Source: Planctobacterium sp047947135
Lineage (GTDB): Bacteria; Pseudomonadota; Gammaproteobacteria; Enterobacterales; Alteromonadaceae
Assembly (NCBI GenBank): GCA_047947135.1
Contig: CP170457.1
Location: forward strand, 4,402,001-4,466,000
Length of the DNA: 64,000 nucleotides
Direction: 5' to 3'
Position numbers and translations under genes: made by a program. The notes under the pieces were generated by a model that searched no databases, was not told the origin of the DNA, and saw only the letters and a list, made by a program, of their open reading frames with translations. Shown here in pieces: positions 7,824 through 16,819 of the stretch; positions within the stretch are counted from its first letter, which is position 1, and every line of letters begins with the position of its first letter.

Positions 7824-8818
7824 TGCCAATGTTGGATATTAAAAACCTCACACTGGAAATGGAAACCACCAGTGGATGGGTAAAAGCTTTGGATAAAGTC
7901 AATCTGAGTATCAATGCTGGCGAAGTTAGAGCACTGGTGGGTGAATCTGGCTCAGGCAAAAGTTTGATAGTTCGTTCAATAGTCGGTGCCATCAATGAAG
8001 GCTGGAAACTCACAGCTGATCGGCTGAACTGGAAAGGCCAGGATTTATTGAGTTTGTCTCAGGAACAACGACGAAAAGTAACCAAAGACGAGATTGCCGT
8101 GATCTTTCAGAATCCCGTCAGTTCTTTAGATCCAACAGCCACTCTAGGGGAACAGTTGCAGGAAAGCATCCCCTCATATCTGGTGTCAGGTCGCTGGTTT
8201 TGGCAGCGCAGTCAACGTCGTAAAGAACTGGCAACCCGTCAATTGCAAAAGGTGGGTATCAAAAATCACGAGATCTGCCTACACAGTTACCCCCATCAGA
8301 TTGCTGATGATGTTTGTCAAAAATTTATGATCGCCATGGCACTGGTATCAGAGCCAAAACTATTAATAGCCGACGATCCGACGCGAGGAATGGAAACCAC
8401 CACCAAAAGTCAGATATTGAAATTACTGGCTCAACTGAACCAGACCAAGCAATTGAGTATATTGTTTGTCAGCCATGATCTGCTGGCGATTTCTTCCATG
8501 TCAGATACCATGACCGTTTTGTATTGTGGTCAAACTGTAGAAAGTGGTCGCATGACCCAACTGCGCAAGCGACCTTTACACCCCTACACTAAAGCACTGC
8601 TCAGCAGCGCCCCGAGCTTTTCCAACGATTTACTCCCTAAATCGGAGCTGTCTGCTCTACCAGGCACAATTCCAACATTGCAGCACCTACCTACCGGCTG
8701 TCGCTTAGGTCCTAGATGTCCAAGGGCGCAAAAAGAATGCGTTAAAATCCCCATTACCAGGCGTATTCACGAACACTATTACAGCTGCCATTTCCCTCTG
8801 CACAGGCCACTGAAATGA
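7823..8818 (+). CDS. sapD: SapD ABC transporter ATPase with degenerate catalytic motifs
   Basis: 331-residue oligopeptide-type ABC ATPase with the extended C-terminal region containing the iron-sulfur-like cysteine motif (GCRLGPRCPRAQKEC). Walker A GESGSGKS (residues 40-47) is intact. The signature motif is not LSGGQ: the equivalent segment reads HQIADDVCQKFMIAMAL. Walker B is LLIADDPT, so Asp185 stands where the catalytic Glu normally is. E. coli SapD also lacks a canonical signature but, as I recall it, keeps ADEPT. Together with the canonical SapF this suggests an asymmetric ATPase pair with one weak hydrolysis site. Four-base overlaps with sapC and sapF show tight coupling. Cytoplasmic face of the inner membrane. 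Confidence 0.93.
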   Translation: MPMLDIKNLTLEMETTSGWVKALDKVNLSINAGEVRALVGESGSGKSLIVRSIVGAINEGWKLTADRLNWKGQDLLSLSQEQRRKVTKDEIAVIFQNPVSSLDPTATLGEQLQESIPSYLVSGRWFWQRSQRRKELATRQLQKVGIKNHEICLHSYPHQIADDVCQKFMIAMALVSEPKLLIADDPTRGMETTTKSQILKLLAQLNQTKQLSILFVSHDLLAISSMSDTMTVLYCGQTVESGRMTQLRKRPLHPYTKALLSSAPSFSNDLLPKSELSALPGTIPTLQHLPTGCRLGPRCPRAQKECVKIPITRRIHEHYYSCHFPLHRPLK

Positions 8819-9609
8819 GTACCTTGCTGACGGTGAAAAACCTGACTTTCAGTCGCACTACCAAGGTGAACTGGTGGCAAACGCCTGAGACCTTTACGCT
8901 AGGTCCAATCAACTTCGACATTCATGCCGGTGAAACCCTGGCTATCGTCGGAGATAATGGTTCCGGGAAAACAACACTCGCGGACCTGCTTGCTGGGGTA
9001 TTGGCACCACAGAGTGGTCAAATTTTATTGAATGGACAACGTCTAAGGCAGCGCAACCTGAAACAGCGCAGTCTCAATATTCGCATGATATTCCAACACA
9101 CCAAGGAGTCACTCAATCCGGCGCTAACGGTGGGAACCATTCTGGAAGAGCCATTAAAGCTGAATACCAAGTTGGACGGACAACAGCGTCAGGAAAAGAT
9201 AAGTCAGACATTAAAACAAGTTGGGCTGTTGCAAGAGCACGCGTTTTTCTACCGTCATATGCTCTCAGATGGACAGAGACAGCGGGTAGCGTTAGCCAGA
9301 GCCTTGATACTCAACCCACAGATAATTGTCGCTGACGAGCCGTTTGCAGCCCTTGATCCATCGGTACGGTCGCAAATGGTTAATCTGCTAATGAAATTAC
9401 AGCGGGAATTGGGACTGAGTTTTATCTTTATTTCACACAACCTCGGTATTGTGCGACACATAAGCGATCGAGTACTGGTGCTTCAGCAAGGGCAGATCAT
9501 AGAATCAGGTAAAACAGATGTAGTGTTTAACTGGCCCAAAAGTGATTACATGCAAAAGCTCATAAAAGCCCACCAATCACTGATCCTGAGCAAACTTTTG
9601 GAAGATTAA
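8815..9609 (+). CDS. sapF: SapF ABC transporter ATPase
   Basis: 264-residue ABC ATPase, last gene of the sap operon. It has all canonical motifs: Walker A GDNGSGKT, Q-loop FQHTKES, signature LSDGQRQRVALARAL, Walker B IIVADEPFAALD and the switch His in FISHNLGIV. It pairs with SapD to energise SapBC. The start overlaps the sapD stop (ATGA). A strong bidirectional terminator follows directly. The protein lacks the oligopeptide-transporter C-terminal cysteine extension that SapD has, as in E. coli. Confidence 0.93.
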   Translation: MSTLLTVKNLTFSRTTKVNWWQTPETFTLGPINFDIHAGETLAIVGDNGSGKTTLADLLAGVLAPQSGQILLNGQRLRQRNLKQRSLNIRMIFQHTKESLNPALTVGTILEEPLKLNTKLDGQQRQEKISQTLKQVGLLQEHAFFYRHMLSDGQRQRVALARALILNPQIIVADEPFAALDPSVRSQMVNLLMKLQRELGLSFIFISHNLGIVRHISDRVLVLQQGQIIESGKTDVVFNWPKSDYMQKLIKAHQSLILSKLLED

Positions 9610-9610
9610 A

Positions 9611-9648
9611 AAAAACCGGCAGCAAAGTTATGCTTTGCGCCGGTTTTT
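9611..9648. terminator. Bidirectional terminator between sapF and ppiD
   Basis: A long stem AAAAACCGGC / GCCGGTTTTT with an inner GCAAAG / CTTTGC stem sits between two convergent genes. A on one arm and T on the other make it a factor-independent terminator in both directions. It begins 2 bp after the sapF stop and ends 16 bp before the ppiD stop. Confidence 0.9.
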
Positions 9649-9664
9649 CAGAACAATTGAAACG

Positions 9665-11563
9665 TTAGTTTTGCGCTGCGAGATTATTGATTTTCACTTC
9701 TGCATCGGCATTTAAAACTTTCAGCAAAGAGGTGTAAACGGTTTGACCATAATTGGAGGCCATACGCTGCTTACTCGCTGTTATTTCCGCATCATCTAAC
9801 TGCTCAACTTCGTTGATATTAGTCAAATGCACAACGGCAACATCGCCATTACCCATTTCTATCGCATCGACAACATGACTGTTATCCAACTTAAATAATG
9901 TCTGGATAACTTCCGCCGGATTATCACTGCCATAACGCGCGCTGCCCGTGATCTCAGTTGAAACCAGACCCTTTTCCGCGATTTTCGCTTGTGCCGCTTC
10001 CATATCATCCTTTATCAAATTGGTCACACTTTGCGCCCACTCCAGAGCCAGCTGTTGCGCTTTCTGCTGTGTCAATGCAACATTGATTTGATCCTGAACC
10101 TCTTCCTGAGATTGAGTACGCTGGGCTTTGTAATCGTCTACACGCACAAACACAACATGTTCATCATTAATATCAATTACGTCACTGTTAACGCGATCTT
10201 CAATAAGTTCAGGAGAAAATAATTCGTTTAGAACCGCGGCATCAGCAAGTACATCACTGGCCGAATTACGAGTAATGAACTCACTTTGTTGCACAGACTT
10301 CTCTGCAACCGCAGCCACTTCATCCAGCGTATCGGGCATTTCAAATGCCACCTGAGACATGCTCTGCTGTATCTCAATGAACCTTTCTGTGGCAGCCTCA
10401 CGCAACAAACGCTGCTCGATGTCTTCACTGACGTCCACCAGTGGTTCAATCTGCTCAGGTTTGATATCGGTCAATTTAATGATGTGGAAACCAAATTCAC
10501 TTTCCACTACTTCGGAAACATCACCAACACTTTGCAGGGCAAAAGCAGCCTCTTCAAATGCAGGGTCCATAATGCCTTTGCCAAACCAATCCAGATCACC
10601 GCCCTGCTCTCCACTGAAAGTATCATCAGATTCGGTTTTGGCCAATTCAGCAAAATCTGCTCCGCCATTGATTTGACTTAAAACATCCTGCGCTTTCTGT
10701 TCAGCTGCCGCGGCGTCGTCACCAGTTTCAATCAGTATATGTGATGCTCGTCGTTCTTCTTCGACACGATAATTGGCCTGATTTTCTTCATAATACAAAG
10801 CGATATCGTCCGCCGACACTGAGACTTTGTTGAGCAAGTCATCGACTTTCAGTTCAACATAGCTGGCTTTGACCTGCTCTTGTGTATCAAAGTCAGAAAT
10901 ATTGTTCAAATAATAGTTTTCACGATCTTCGTCAGAGATACTTACCTCTGCAACGAACATTTCTGCTGGTACTTGGACAAAATGACCGTCTCTGGTTTGC
11001 TTTTGCAAACGCAGCATGGACTCAACTTCACCAGTTAATGCAAAGTCACTCATTACCAGCGCGCGCGCCAATTGTTGACGAGTCATTTGACGACGCATAT
11101 AGGTTTTAAAATCGGATGGTGCAAATCCTGCCTGAGTCAAAATCGCCTGAAAACGATCATTGTTAAACTGGCCACCCAATTGAAACTCAGGCATATCAGC
11201 AATTGTCTGCAATATTTCAGTATTGCTGACACGCAAGCCAAGCTCGATTGCGCTTTGCTCCATTAATTTTTCATCGACCAACTTCTGCATAACATCCTGG
11301 CGAAACGATTTAAGGTATTCGTCATTAGCAATAAGCTGATTAAACATGTCGCCCAGTTGCGACTCCATTCTGGCGCGTTCGGATTGGTAGGCTCGGTCAA
11401 ATGTCCGTAACGAAATTTCTTCTTCATTAACGGTAGCTGCCGCTGAGTTACCTGATGAGTTGATGTAGCTGCCGACACCAGCAAACACAAAACTCAAAAC
11501 AACAAGACCCAGGATAATTTTTGCCGCTAATCCTGTGGAACCTTCTCTGATTTTTTCCAACAT
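9665..11563 (-). CDS. ppiD: PpiD, membrane-anchored periplasmic chaperone (SurA_N/rotamase)
   Basis: 632 residues, usual for PpiD. A short cytoplasmic tail (MLEKIREGSTGLAAK) precedes one membrane helix (~12-33). A SurA_N-like chaperone region follows, then a parvulin rotamase domain in the middle (RRASHILIETGDDAAAAEQK ... GGDLDWFGKGIMDPAFEEAAF ... FGFHIIKLTDIKPE), and a helical C-terminal region. PpiD binds at the periplasmic exit of SecYEG and helps newly exported proteins. The neighbouring order lon-hupB-ppiD is the same as in E. coli. Whether the rotamase is catalytically active cannot be judged; the E. coli PpiD parvulin domain is reported as inactive. Confidence 0.95.
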   Translation of the reverse strand: MLEKIREGSTGLAAKIILGLVVLSFVFAGVGSYINSSGNSAAATVNEEEISLRTFDRAYQSERARMESQLGDMFNQLIANDEYLKSFRQDVMQKLVDEKLMEQSAIELGLRVSNTEILQTIADMPEFQLGGQFNNDRFQAILTQAGFAPSDFKTYMRRQMTRQQLARALVMSDFALTGEVESMLRLQKQTRDGHFVQVPAEMFVAEVSISDEDRENYYLNNISDFDTQEQVKASYVELKVDDLLNKVSVSADDIALYYEENQANYRVEEERRASHILIETGDDAAAAEQKAQDVLSQINGGADFAELAKTESDDTFSGEQGGDLDWFGKGIMDPAFEEAAFALQSVGDVSEVVESEFGFHIIKLTDIKPEQIEPLVDVSEDIEQRLLREAATERFIEIQQSMSQVAFEMPDTLDEVAAVAEKSVQQSEFITRNSASDVLADAAVLNELFSPELIEDRVNSDVIDINDEHVVFVRVDDYKAQRTQSQEEVQDQINVALTQQKAQQLALEWAQSVTNLIKDDMEAAQAKIAEKGLVSTEITGSARYGSDNPAEVIQTLFKLDNSHVVDAIEMGNGDVAVVHLTNINEVEQLDDAEITASKQRMASNYGQTVYTSLLKVLNADAEVKINNLAAQN

Positions 11564-11704
11564 GATGTGATTTACTCTCTTAACGTTTTTTGCGCTGTTT
11601 CTTTTTTACTGCGTCTGATTTCGCGCGGCATTATATAGTAAGTTCAGGCAAAGTGGGAGTTGCGTAAGCGGAATAGTATTCGATTTTTAAGGGGCTGGAA
11701 ATTA

Positions 11705-11732
11705 AAAAAGGCGATTCGAAGATCGCCTTTTT
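11705..11732 (-). terminator. Terminator after hupB
   Basis: AAAAAGGCGAT / ATCGCCTTTTT stem with a TCGAAG loop, 20 bp beyond the hupB stop on the minus strand. The T-run on the minus strand makes it a convincing intrinsic terminator separating hupB from ppiD. Confidence 0.85.
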
Positions 11733-11751
11733 GGAATCTTAAAAAGTCGAC

Positions 11752-12024
11752 TTAGTTACAAGCGTCTTTCAGTGCCTTACCTGCTTTGAAAGAAGGTACT
11801 TTGGCAGCAGAGATTTGGATAGTTTCGCCAGTTTGAGGGTTGCGGCCACTGCGTGCAGAGCGCTCTCTCACTGAAAATGTTCCGAAACCAACCAGAGCAA
11901 CTTGATCACCTTCTTTTAATGCATCAGTAACTGAATCAGTAAATGCATCTAGAGCTCTTCCTGCAGCTGCTTTAGAAATATCTGCACTGGCAGCGATCGC
12001 GTCGATTAGTTGAGACTTGTTCAC
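11752..12024 (-). CDS. hupB: Nucleoid protein HU, beta-type subunit
   Basis: 90-residue histone-like DNA-bending protein. The frame is open back to 12117, but the extra N-terminal 31 codons do not belong to HU and overlap the promoter. The GTG at 12022-12024 gives MNKSQLIDAIAASADISKA, the canonical HU start, with AAGGGG eight bases upstream. The DNA-binding arm signature GFGTFSVRERSARSGRNPQTGE is intact. Its place between lon and ppiD argues for hupB rather than hupA. HU dimers compact DNA and assist replication and recombination. The GTG start may moderate translation. Confidence 0.96.
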   Translation of the reverse strand: MNKSQLIDAIAASADISKAAAGRALDAFTDSVTDALKEGDQVALVGFGTFSVRERSARSGRNPQTGETIQISAAKVPSFKAGKALKDACN

Positions 12025-12084
12025 AATATCATCCCCTTCAATTGTTATTATATGTTGTTCCGCTGAAACTGTTGTTGCGGAGAC

Positions 12085-12113
12085 GTTATAACAAGCTTGA
12101 GTTTGAACTTCAA
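12085..12113 (-). promoter_or_regulatory. Sigma-70 promoter of hupB
   Basis: Minus strand TTGAAG (12108-12113), a 17-base spacer and TATAAC (12085-12090). Transcription would start near 12078 and give a ~55-nt leader before the GTG start. The near-consensus elements with optimal spacing make this a strong constitutive promoter. Confidence 0.75.
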
Positions 12114-12150
12114 GCAATGTTTAACAATTTTTTAAAATTTAACGATTATG

Positions 12151-12184
12151 TCGCTATGCCTTGTCACACAAGGCTTACAGCGAA
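12151..12184. other. Stem-loop between lon and hupB
   Basis: An inverted repeat TCGCT...GCCTTG / CAAGGC...AGCGA with a small internal mismatch lies 75-108 bp past the lon stop. There is no immediate T-run, so it may be a partial terminator or mRNA 3' stabiliser for lon rather than a strong intrinsic terminator. Confidence 0.4.
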
Positions 12185-12258
12185 ACTACCTTAAGGCTAC
12201 CACAACTTTGGCAGTTGGGAAGCCTTTAAAGTGACTTTTTGATAAAAAATTCACAAAA

Positions 12259-14631
12259 TTAAGCCAACTGCTCACTTTTTGTGCTAACAGGCTCAAATCC
12301 TTCAGGATTTTCCTGCAAAGCCAGGCGCAAAACCTCGTCTACCCACTGCACAGGATGGATATCCAGGTCCTGTTTGACGTTATCCGGGATCTCTTCCAGG
12401 TCTCGTTCATTGTCTTTGGGAATGACGACGGTTTTAATTCCACCCCGGTGGGCGGCCAACAATTTTTCCTTCAGACCACCAATCGCCAGCACTTCTCCGC
12501 GCAAGGTAATCTCACCGGTCATAGCCACATCACATTTAACAGGATTACCTGTCAGTGTGCTGACTAATGCGGTGCACATGGCGATACCTGCGCTGGGACC
12601 ATCTTTGGGTGTCGCGCCTTCGGGGACGTGCACGTGGATATCACGCTTCTCGTAAAAATCTTCCGCTATACGCAGTTTGTCGGCTCGACTGCGAACTACC
12701 GTCATCGCTGTTTGGATAGACTCTTGCATAACGTCGCCCAATGAACCTGTAAACGTAGTTTTGCCTTTACCCGGTACAGAGGTCGTTTCAATGGTTAGTA
12801 AGTCACCACCAACCTGTGTCCAGGCTAATCCTGTTACCTGACCAATTTGGTTGTTCTTGTCAGCTTTACCGTAGTCAAAGCGTTGTACACCGAGATACTC
12901 TTTCAGATTATCCTGAGTGACGACCACTTTTTCTTTCTTATTTTTATTCAACAGTATTTGTTTCACTGCTTTACGGCAGATTTTTGAAATCTCCCGCTCC
13001 AAACTACGCACCCCAGCTTCTCGAGTGTAATAGCGAATCACACCGATTATGGCAGAATCGTCAATTTCCAGTTCACCCGACTTTAAGCCGTTGCGGGACA
13101 TCTGTTTTTTCATAAGATGGCGCTTAGAGATATTCAGTTTCTCATCTTCGGTATAACCCGATAGGCGAATCACTTCCATTCTGTCTAATAATGGCGCGGG
13201 AATATTCATGCTGTTGGAAGTTGCCACAAACATCACGTCAGATAGATCGTAATCCACTTCCAGGTAATGATCGCTGAACGTATTGTTTTGTTCTGGGTCC
13301 AGAACTTCCAGTAATGCCGAGGCAGGATCGCCACGCATATCTGATGACATCTTGTCTATTTCGTCTAATAGAAACAGTGGATTTTTCACTTCCACCTTGG
13401 CCATCTTTTGAATCAGTTTACCCGGCATCGAACCAATATAAGTTCGTCTATGACCGCGAATTTCAGCCTCATCTCTGACGCCACCCAAGGCCATCCGCAC
13501 GTACTTGCGTCCAGTAGCTTTAGCGATAGACTGACCTAATGACGTTTTACCGACACCTGGCGGTCCGACTAGACACAAAATTGGCCCTTTCAGCTTCCGC
13601 ACACGTTGTTGCACCGCTAAATACTCAATAATGCGTTCTTTGACTTTTTCTAAGCCATAGTGATCACCATCAAGTATCTTCTCGGCATTGGAAAGATCTT
13701 TCTTAACTTTGCTACGTTTATACCAAGGAACAGATATCAGCCAGTCAATATAACTGCGCACCACTGTTGCTTCAGCAGACATTGGTGACATCATTTTTAG
13801 TTTATTTAATTCCGCAGTGGCCTTTTCCTTTGCCTCTTCTGGCATTTTGGCATCGCTGATTTTTTTGTTCAGTGCTTCGAATTCGTCTGGTGCTTCATCC
13901 AGTTCGCCAAGTTCTTTCTGAATCGCTTTCATTTGCTCATTCAGATAGTACTCGCGCTGGCTTTTTTCCATTTGCTTTTTCACACGGGTGCGAATCTTTT
14001 TCTCGACCTGAAGCAAATCTATTTCGCTTTCCATCAACGCCATCAAATACTCCAGGCGTTCGGAAACGTTATTCATCTCCAGAACTTTTTGCTTTTCTGA
14101 GAGCTTTAATGGCATATGCGCTGCCATTGTATCGGCCAATCGTGCCGCCTCATCAATTCCGTTGAGTGAGGTCAGAACTTCAGGTGGGATCTTTTTATTT
14201 AGCTTAACGTAGCCTTCAAACTGCGACACCGCCGAACGAATTAATACTTCCTGTTCCGCTTCACTTAACTCACTATCGTTACTGACACTAACTTCAGCAA
14301 CAAAGTAGTCGTCAGTTTGCACATATTCTGCAATTGCACCTCGAACATTACCTTCTACCAGCACTTTCACTGTACCGTCAGGTAATTTTAGCAATTGTAA
14401 AATTGTGGCAATGGTCCCTACCGTGTAAATATCTTCTGTTTTAGGGTCATCAACCCCGGCATCTTTTTGTGCCACCAGAAAAATTTGTTTGTCATTGTCC
14501 ATCGCCGCTTCCAGACAGCGAATAGACATCTCGCGACCTACAAATAAGGGGATGACCATGTGCGGGTAGACTACGACATCTCGTAAGGCAAGCACTGGTA
14601 CTTCGATAGGAGTATCGCGTTCTTCAGTCAT
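12259..14631 (-). CDS. lon: ATP-dependent protease Lon
   Basis: 790-residue LonA protease. The N-terminal substrate-binding domain starts PIEVPVLALRDVVVYPHMVI. The AAA+ module has Walker A GPPGVGKT and Walker B FLLDEIDK. The C-terminal serine protease domain has the catalytic Ser in PKDGPSAGIAM and the catalytic Lys region in GGLKEKLLAAHRGG. Lon degrades misfolded and selected regulatory proteins in the cytoplasm. A heat-shock-type promoter lies directly upstream, and the order clpX-lon-hupB-ppiD matches enterobacteria. Length and all motifs are normal. Confidence 0.98.
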   Translation of the reverse strand: MTEERDTPIEVPVLALRDVVVYPHMVIPLFVGREMSIRCLEAAMDNDKQIFLVAQKDAGVDDPKTEDIYTVGTIATILQLLKLPDGTVKVLVEGNVRGAIAEYVQTDDYFVAEVSVSNDSELSEAEQEVLIRSAVSQFEGYVKLNKKIPPEVLTSLNGIDEAARLADTMAAHMPLKLSEKQKVLEMNNVSERLEYLMALMESEIDLLQVEKKIRTRVKKQMEKSQREYYLNEQMKAIQKELGELDEAPDEFEALNKKISDAKMPEEAKEKATAELNKLKMMSPMSAEATVVRSYIDWLISVPWYKRSKVKKDLSNAEKILDGDHYGLEKVKERIIEYLAVQQRVRKLKGPILCLVGPPGVGKTSLGQSIAKATGRKYVRMALGGVRDEAEIRGHRRTYIGSMPGKLIQKMAKVEVKNPLFLLDEIDKMSSDMRGDPASALLEVLDPEQNNTFSDHYLEVDYDLSDVMFVATSNSMNIPAPLLDRMEVIRLSGYTEDEKLNISKRHLMKKQMSRNGLKSGELEIDDSAIIGVIRYYTREAGVRSLEREISKICRKAVKQILLNKNKKEKVVVTQDNLKEYLGVQRFDYGKADKNNQIGQVTGLAWTQVGGDLLTIETTSVPGKGKTTFTGSLGDVMQESIQTAMTVVRSRADKLRIAEDFYEKRDIHVHVPEGATPKDGPSAGIAMCTALVSTLTGNPVKCDVAMTGEITLRGEVLAIGGLKEKLLAAHRGGIKTVVIPKDNERDLEEIPDNVKQDLDIHPVQWVDEVLRLALQENPEGFEPVSTKSEQLA

Positions 14632-14663
14632 GCTAAATCTCTTTATTTTTCAAATTGTTTTGG

Positions 14664-14690
14664 ATATGGGGCTGGAACAGTAAAGTTCAA
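14664..14690 (-). promoter_or_regulatory. Heat-shock (sigma-32) promoter of lon
   Basis: Minus strand TTGAAC (14685-14690), 13-base spacer, CCCCATAT (14664-14671). This matches the sigma-32 consensus CTTGAA-N13-15-CCCCATNT. It ends ~33 bp before the lon ATG and lies just after the clpX terminator, as at the E. coli lon promoter. Confidence 0.8.
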
Positions 14691-14714
14691 TCTGAAGCTT
14701 TACCTTAATGCTAA

Positions 14715-14736
14715 AAAAGGCCCCTGAGGGCCTTTT
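14715..14736 (-). terminator. Terminator after clpX
   Basis: Stem AAAAGGCCC / GGGCCTTTT with a CTGA loop, followed on the minus strand by a T-rich run (TTTTTTAGC), 15 bp past the clpX stop. It separates clpX from the lon promoter. Confidence 0.9.
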
Positions 14737-14751
14737 CATTCTGTATGTTTA

Positions 14752-16029
14752 TTACTCAGAAGCCGCTTTCTTTTCCGACGAATTGTCATAAATTAAGATG
14801 GGTTTAGACTCACCTTTGATAACACTATCATCAATGACAACCTTACTGACATCCGTCATCGAAGGCAATTCATACATGGTATCTAACAATACGCCTTCCA
14901 CAATTGAGCGCAATCCTCTCGCCCCGGTCTTACGCTCCATGGCTTTACCAGCAATAGCGTGTAACGCATCATCCCGGAATTCCAGTTCCACGTTTTCAAG
15001 AGAGAATAACGCCCCGTATTGTTTGGTAAGTGCGTTTTTAGGCTCTTTCAAGATTTGTACTAATGCTTCTTCACTCAATTCTTCCAGACTGGTGACCACC
15101 GGCAAACGACCAATAAATTCGGGAATCAAACCGTATTTAATTAAGTCTTCCGGTTCCACTTTCTGGAACAGTTCGCTGAGGGAATGCTTCGCGTCTTGAC
15201 TCTTAACCTGTGCCCCAAAACCAATGCCGGTTCCGGTACTGGCGCGTTGCTCAATGATCTTATCCAGACCAGCAAATGCACCACCACAGATAAACAGGAT
15301 CTTTGACGTATCGACCTGTAAAAATTCCTGCTGTGGATGTTTACGACCACCTTGTGGCGGTACCGAAGCAATTGTTCCTTCGATCAGTTTCAACAGGGCT
15401 TGCTGAACCCCTTCGCCAGAGACATCACGAGTAATGGATGGATTGTCTGACTTGCGAGAAATCTTATCTATTTCATCGATGTAAACAATGCCACGCTGGG
15501 CTTTATCGACATCGTAATCACACTTCTGCAACAATTTTTGAATGATGTTTTCCACATCTTCGCCAACATACCCGGCTTCGGTTAATGTCGTCGCGTCAGC
15601 CATTGTAAATGGTACATCCAATAATCTCGCCATGGTTTCAGCCAGCAGGGTTTTACCGCTGCCCGTTGGACCTATCAACAAAATATTACTTTTGCCTAGC
15701 TCCACACCATTGTGCATATCCCCATTTCTAAGGCGCTTGTAGTGATTGTACACTGCTACAGACAATACCTTTTTGGCATACTCTTGTCCGATAACATAAT
15801 CGTCAAGATGCTCATGAATCTCTACCGGTTTAGGTAAAGCATCCTCTTTCTTCTTGGGAGAGATTTCTTTGATTTCTTCGCGAATAATGTCGTTACAAAG
15901 TTCGACACATTCGTCGCATATAAAAACGGACGGCCCAGCTATCAGTTTGCGTACTTCATGTTGGCTTTTGCCACAAAAAGAGCAATAAAGCAGCTTGTTA
16001 TCACCATCACCGTTTTGCTGGTCACTCAT
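14752..16029 (-). CDS. clpX: ClpX unfoldase subunit of ClpXP
   Basis: 425-residue AAA+ ATPase. The N-terminal zinc-binding domain has Cys16, Cys19, Cys38 and Cys41 (YCSFCGK...FICDECVELC). Walker A GPTGSGKT, Walker B IVYIDEIDK and the pore loop GYVGEDVE are present. The IGF loop that docks to ClpP is visible as GTGIGFGAQ. ClpX recognises ssrA-tagged and other substrates and feeds them to ClpP. It lies 75 bp downstream of clpP and is probably co-transcribed with it; its own terminator follows. Confidence 0.98.
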   Translation of the reverse strand: MSDQQNGDGDNKLLYCSFCGKSQHEVRKLIAGPSVFICDECVELCNDIIREEIKEISPKKKEDALPKPVEIHEHLDDYVIGQEYAKKVLSVAVYNHYKRLRNGDMHNGVELGKSNILLIGPTGSGKTLLAETMARLLDVPFTMADATTLTEAGYVGEDVENIIQKLLQKCDYDVDKAQRGIVYIDEIDKISRKSDNPSITRDVSGEGVQQALLKLIEGTIASVPPQGGRKHPQQEFLQVDTSKILFICGGAFAGLDKIIEQRASTGTGIGFGAQVKSQDAKHSLSELFQKVEPEDLIKYGLIPEFIGRLPVVTSLEELSEEALVQILKEPKNALTKQYGALFSLENVELEFRDDALHAIAGKAMERKTGARGLRSIVEGVLLDTMYELPSMTDVSKVVIDDSVIKGESKPILIYDNSSEKKAASE

Positions 16030-16104
16030 GTACTGCGCCTCTATTAGTTAGAGCTTCATCTAAGATTTACCACAAAATCGCCTAAATTGGCAAACTGAAC
16101 CGAA

Positions 16105-16737
16105 TTAATCTTTCTGATTCATTGCATCGGCACGACTTTTAAGTACTTTATCAACCAAGCCATAGTCCAATGCCTGCGTGGCACTCATAAAATTATCACG
16201 ATCGGTATCTTTCACTACTCGGTCATATTCTTGTCCGGTATGCTCAGCCAATAACGTATTTAACTTATCTTTTATCGATAGTGTTTCTTTGGCATGTATC
16301 TCGATATCCGAAGCCTGCCCCTGGAATCCACTCAAAGGCTGATGAATCATAACTCTGGAGTTATTTAGACAATAGCGCTTGCCTTTTGCTCCACCAGACA
16401 ACAAAAATGCCCCCATACTGGCCGCTTGCCCAATACAAACTGTACTTACGTCTGGTTTGATAAAATTCATGGTGTCATAAATTGCCATTCCAGCCGTCAC
16501 AGAACCACCTGGCGAGTTAATATATAAGAATATATCTTTCTCTGGGTTTTCTGCTTCCAAAAATAACAGCTGTGCAACAATTAAATTTGCCATGTGATCT
16601 TCAACCTGCCCAACAAGAAAAATAACATTTTCTTTTAGTAGGCGAGAATAAATATCGTATGAACGTTCACCTTTGGAGGTTTGTTCCACCACCATCGGTA
16701 TTAATGCATCTTGAATATCAGGTTTTGTTGGGATCAT
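16105..16737 (-). CDS. clpP: ClpP protease subunit
   Basis: 210-residue serine peptidase. The catalytic triad is visible: Ser107 in GQAASMGAFLL, His132 in VMIHQPL and Asp181 in KDTDRDNFM, at the expected spacing relative to E. coli ClpP. The first ~12 residues are probably a propeptide removed by self-processing. It forms a two-ring tetradecamer that works with ClpX (next gene) and ClpA. Between tig and clpP stands a terminator-like hairpin, so clpP expression depends on read-through or on its own promoter in the 82-bp gap. Confidence 0.98.
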   Translation of the reverse strand: MIPTKPDIQDALIPMVVEQTSKGERSYDIYSRLLKENVIFLVGQVEDHMANLIVAQLLFLEAENPEKDIFLYINSPGGSVTAGMAIYDTMNFIKPDVSTVCIGQAASMGAFLLSGGAKGKRYCLNNSRVMIHQPLSGFQGQASDIEIHAKETLSIKDKLNTLLAEHTGQEYDRVVKDTDRDNFMSATQALDYGLVDKVLKSRADAMNQKD

Positions 16738-16759
16738 ATTTCCAGGTCTTAAAAATAAA

Positions 16760-16782
16760 AATGCTCGGAAGGTCCGAGCATT
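16760..16782 (-). terminator. Terminator/attenuator between tig and clpP
   Basis: Stem AATGCTCGGA / TCCGAGCATT followed on the minus strand by TTTATTTTTAAG, 38 bp after the tig stop and only 23 bp before the clpP ATG. It looks like a real intrinsic terminator, which may allow partial read-through into clpPX. Confidence 0.8.
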
Positions 16783-16819
16783 TAATCAATATCAGTGTGA
16801 AAAAGTCAATGCGTAAGCG

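Noticed and set aside
12025..12117. N-terminal extension of HU to an upstream ATG
   Set aside because: The extra 31 residues are foreign to HU and the segment holds the promoter -10/-35; the GTG at 12024 has a good ribosome site and gives the canonical 90-residue protein.
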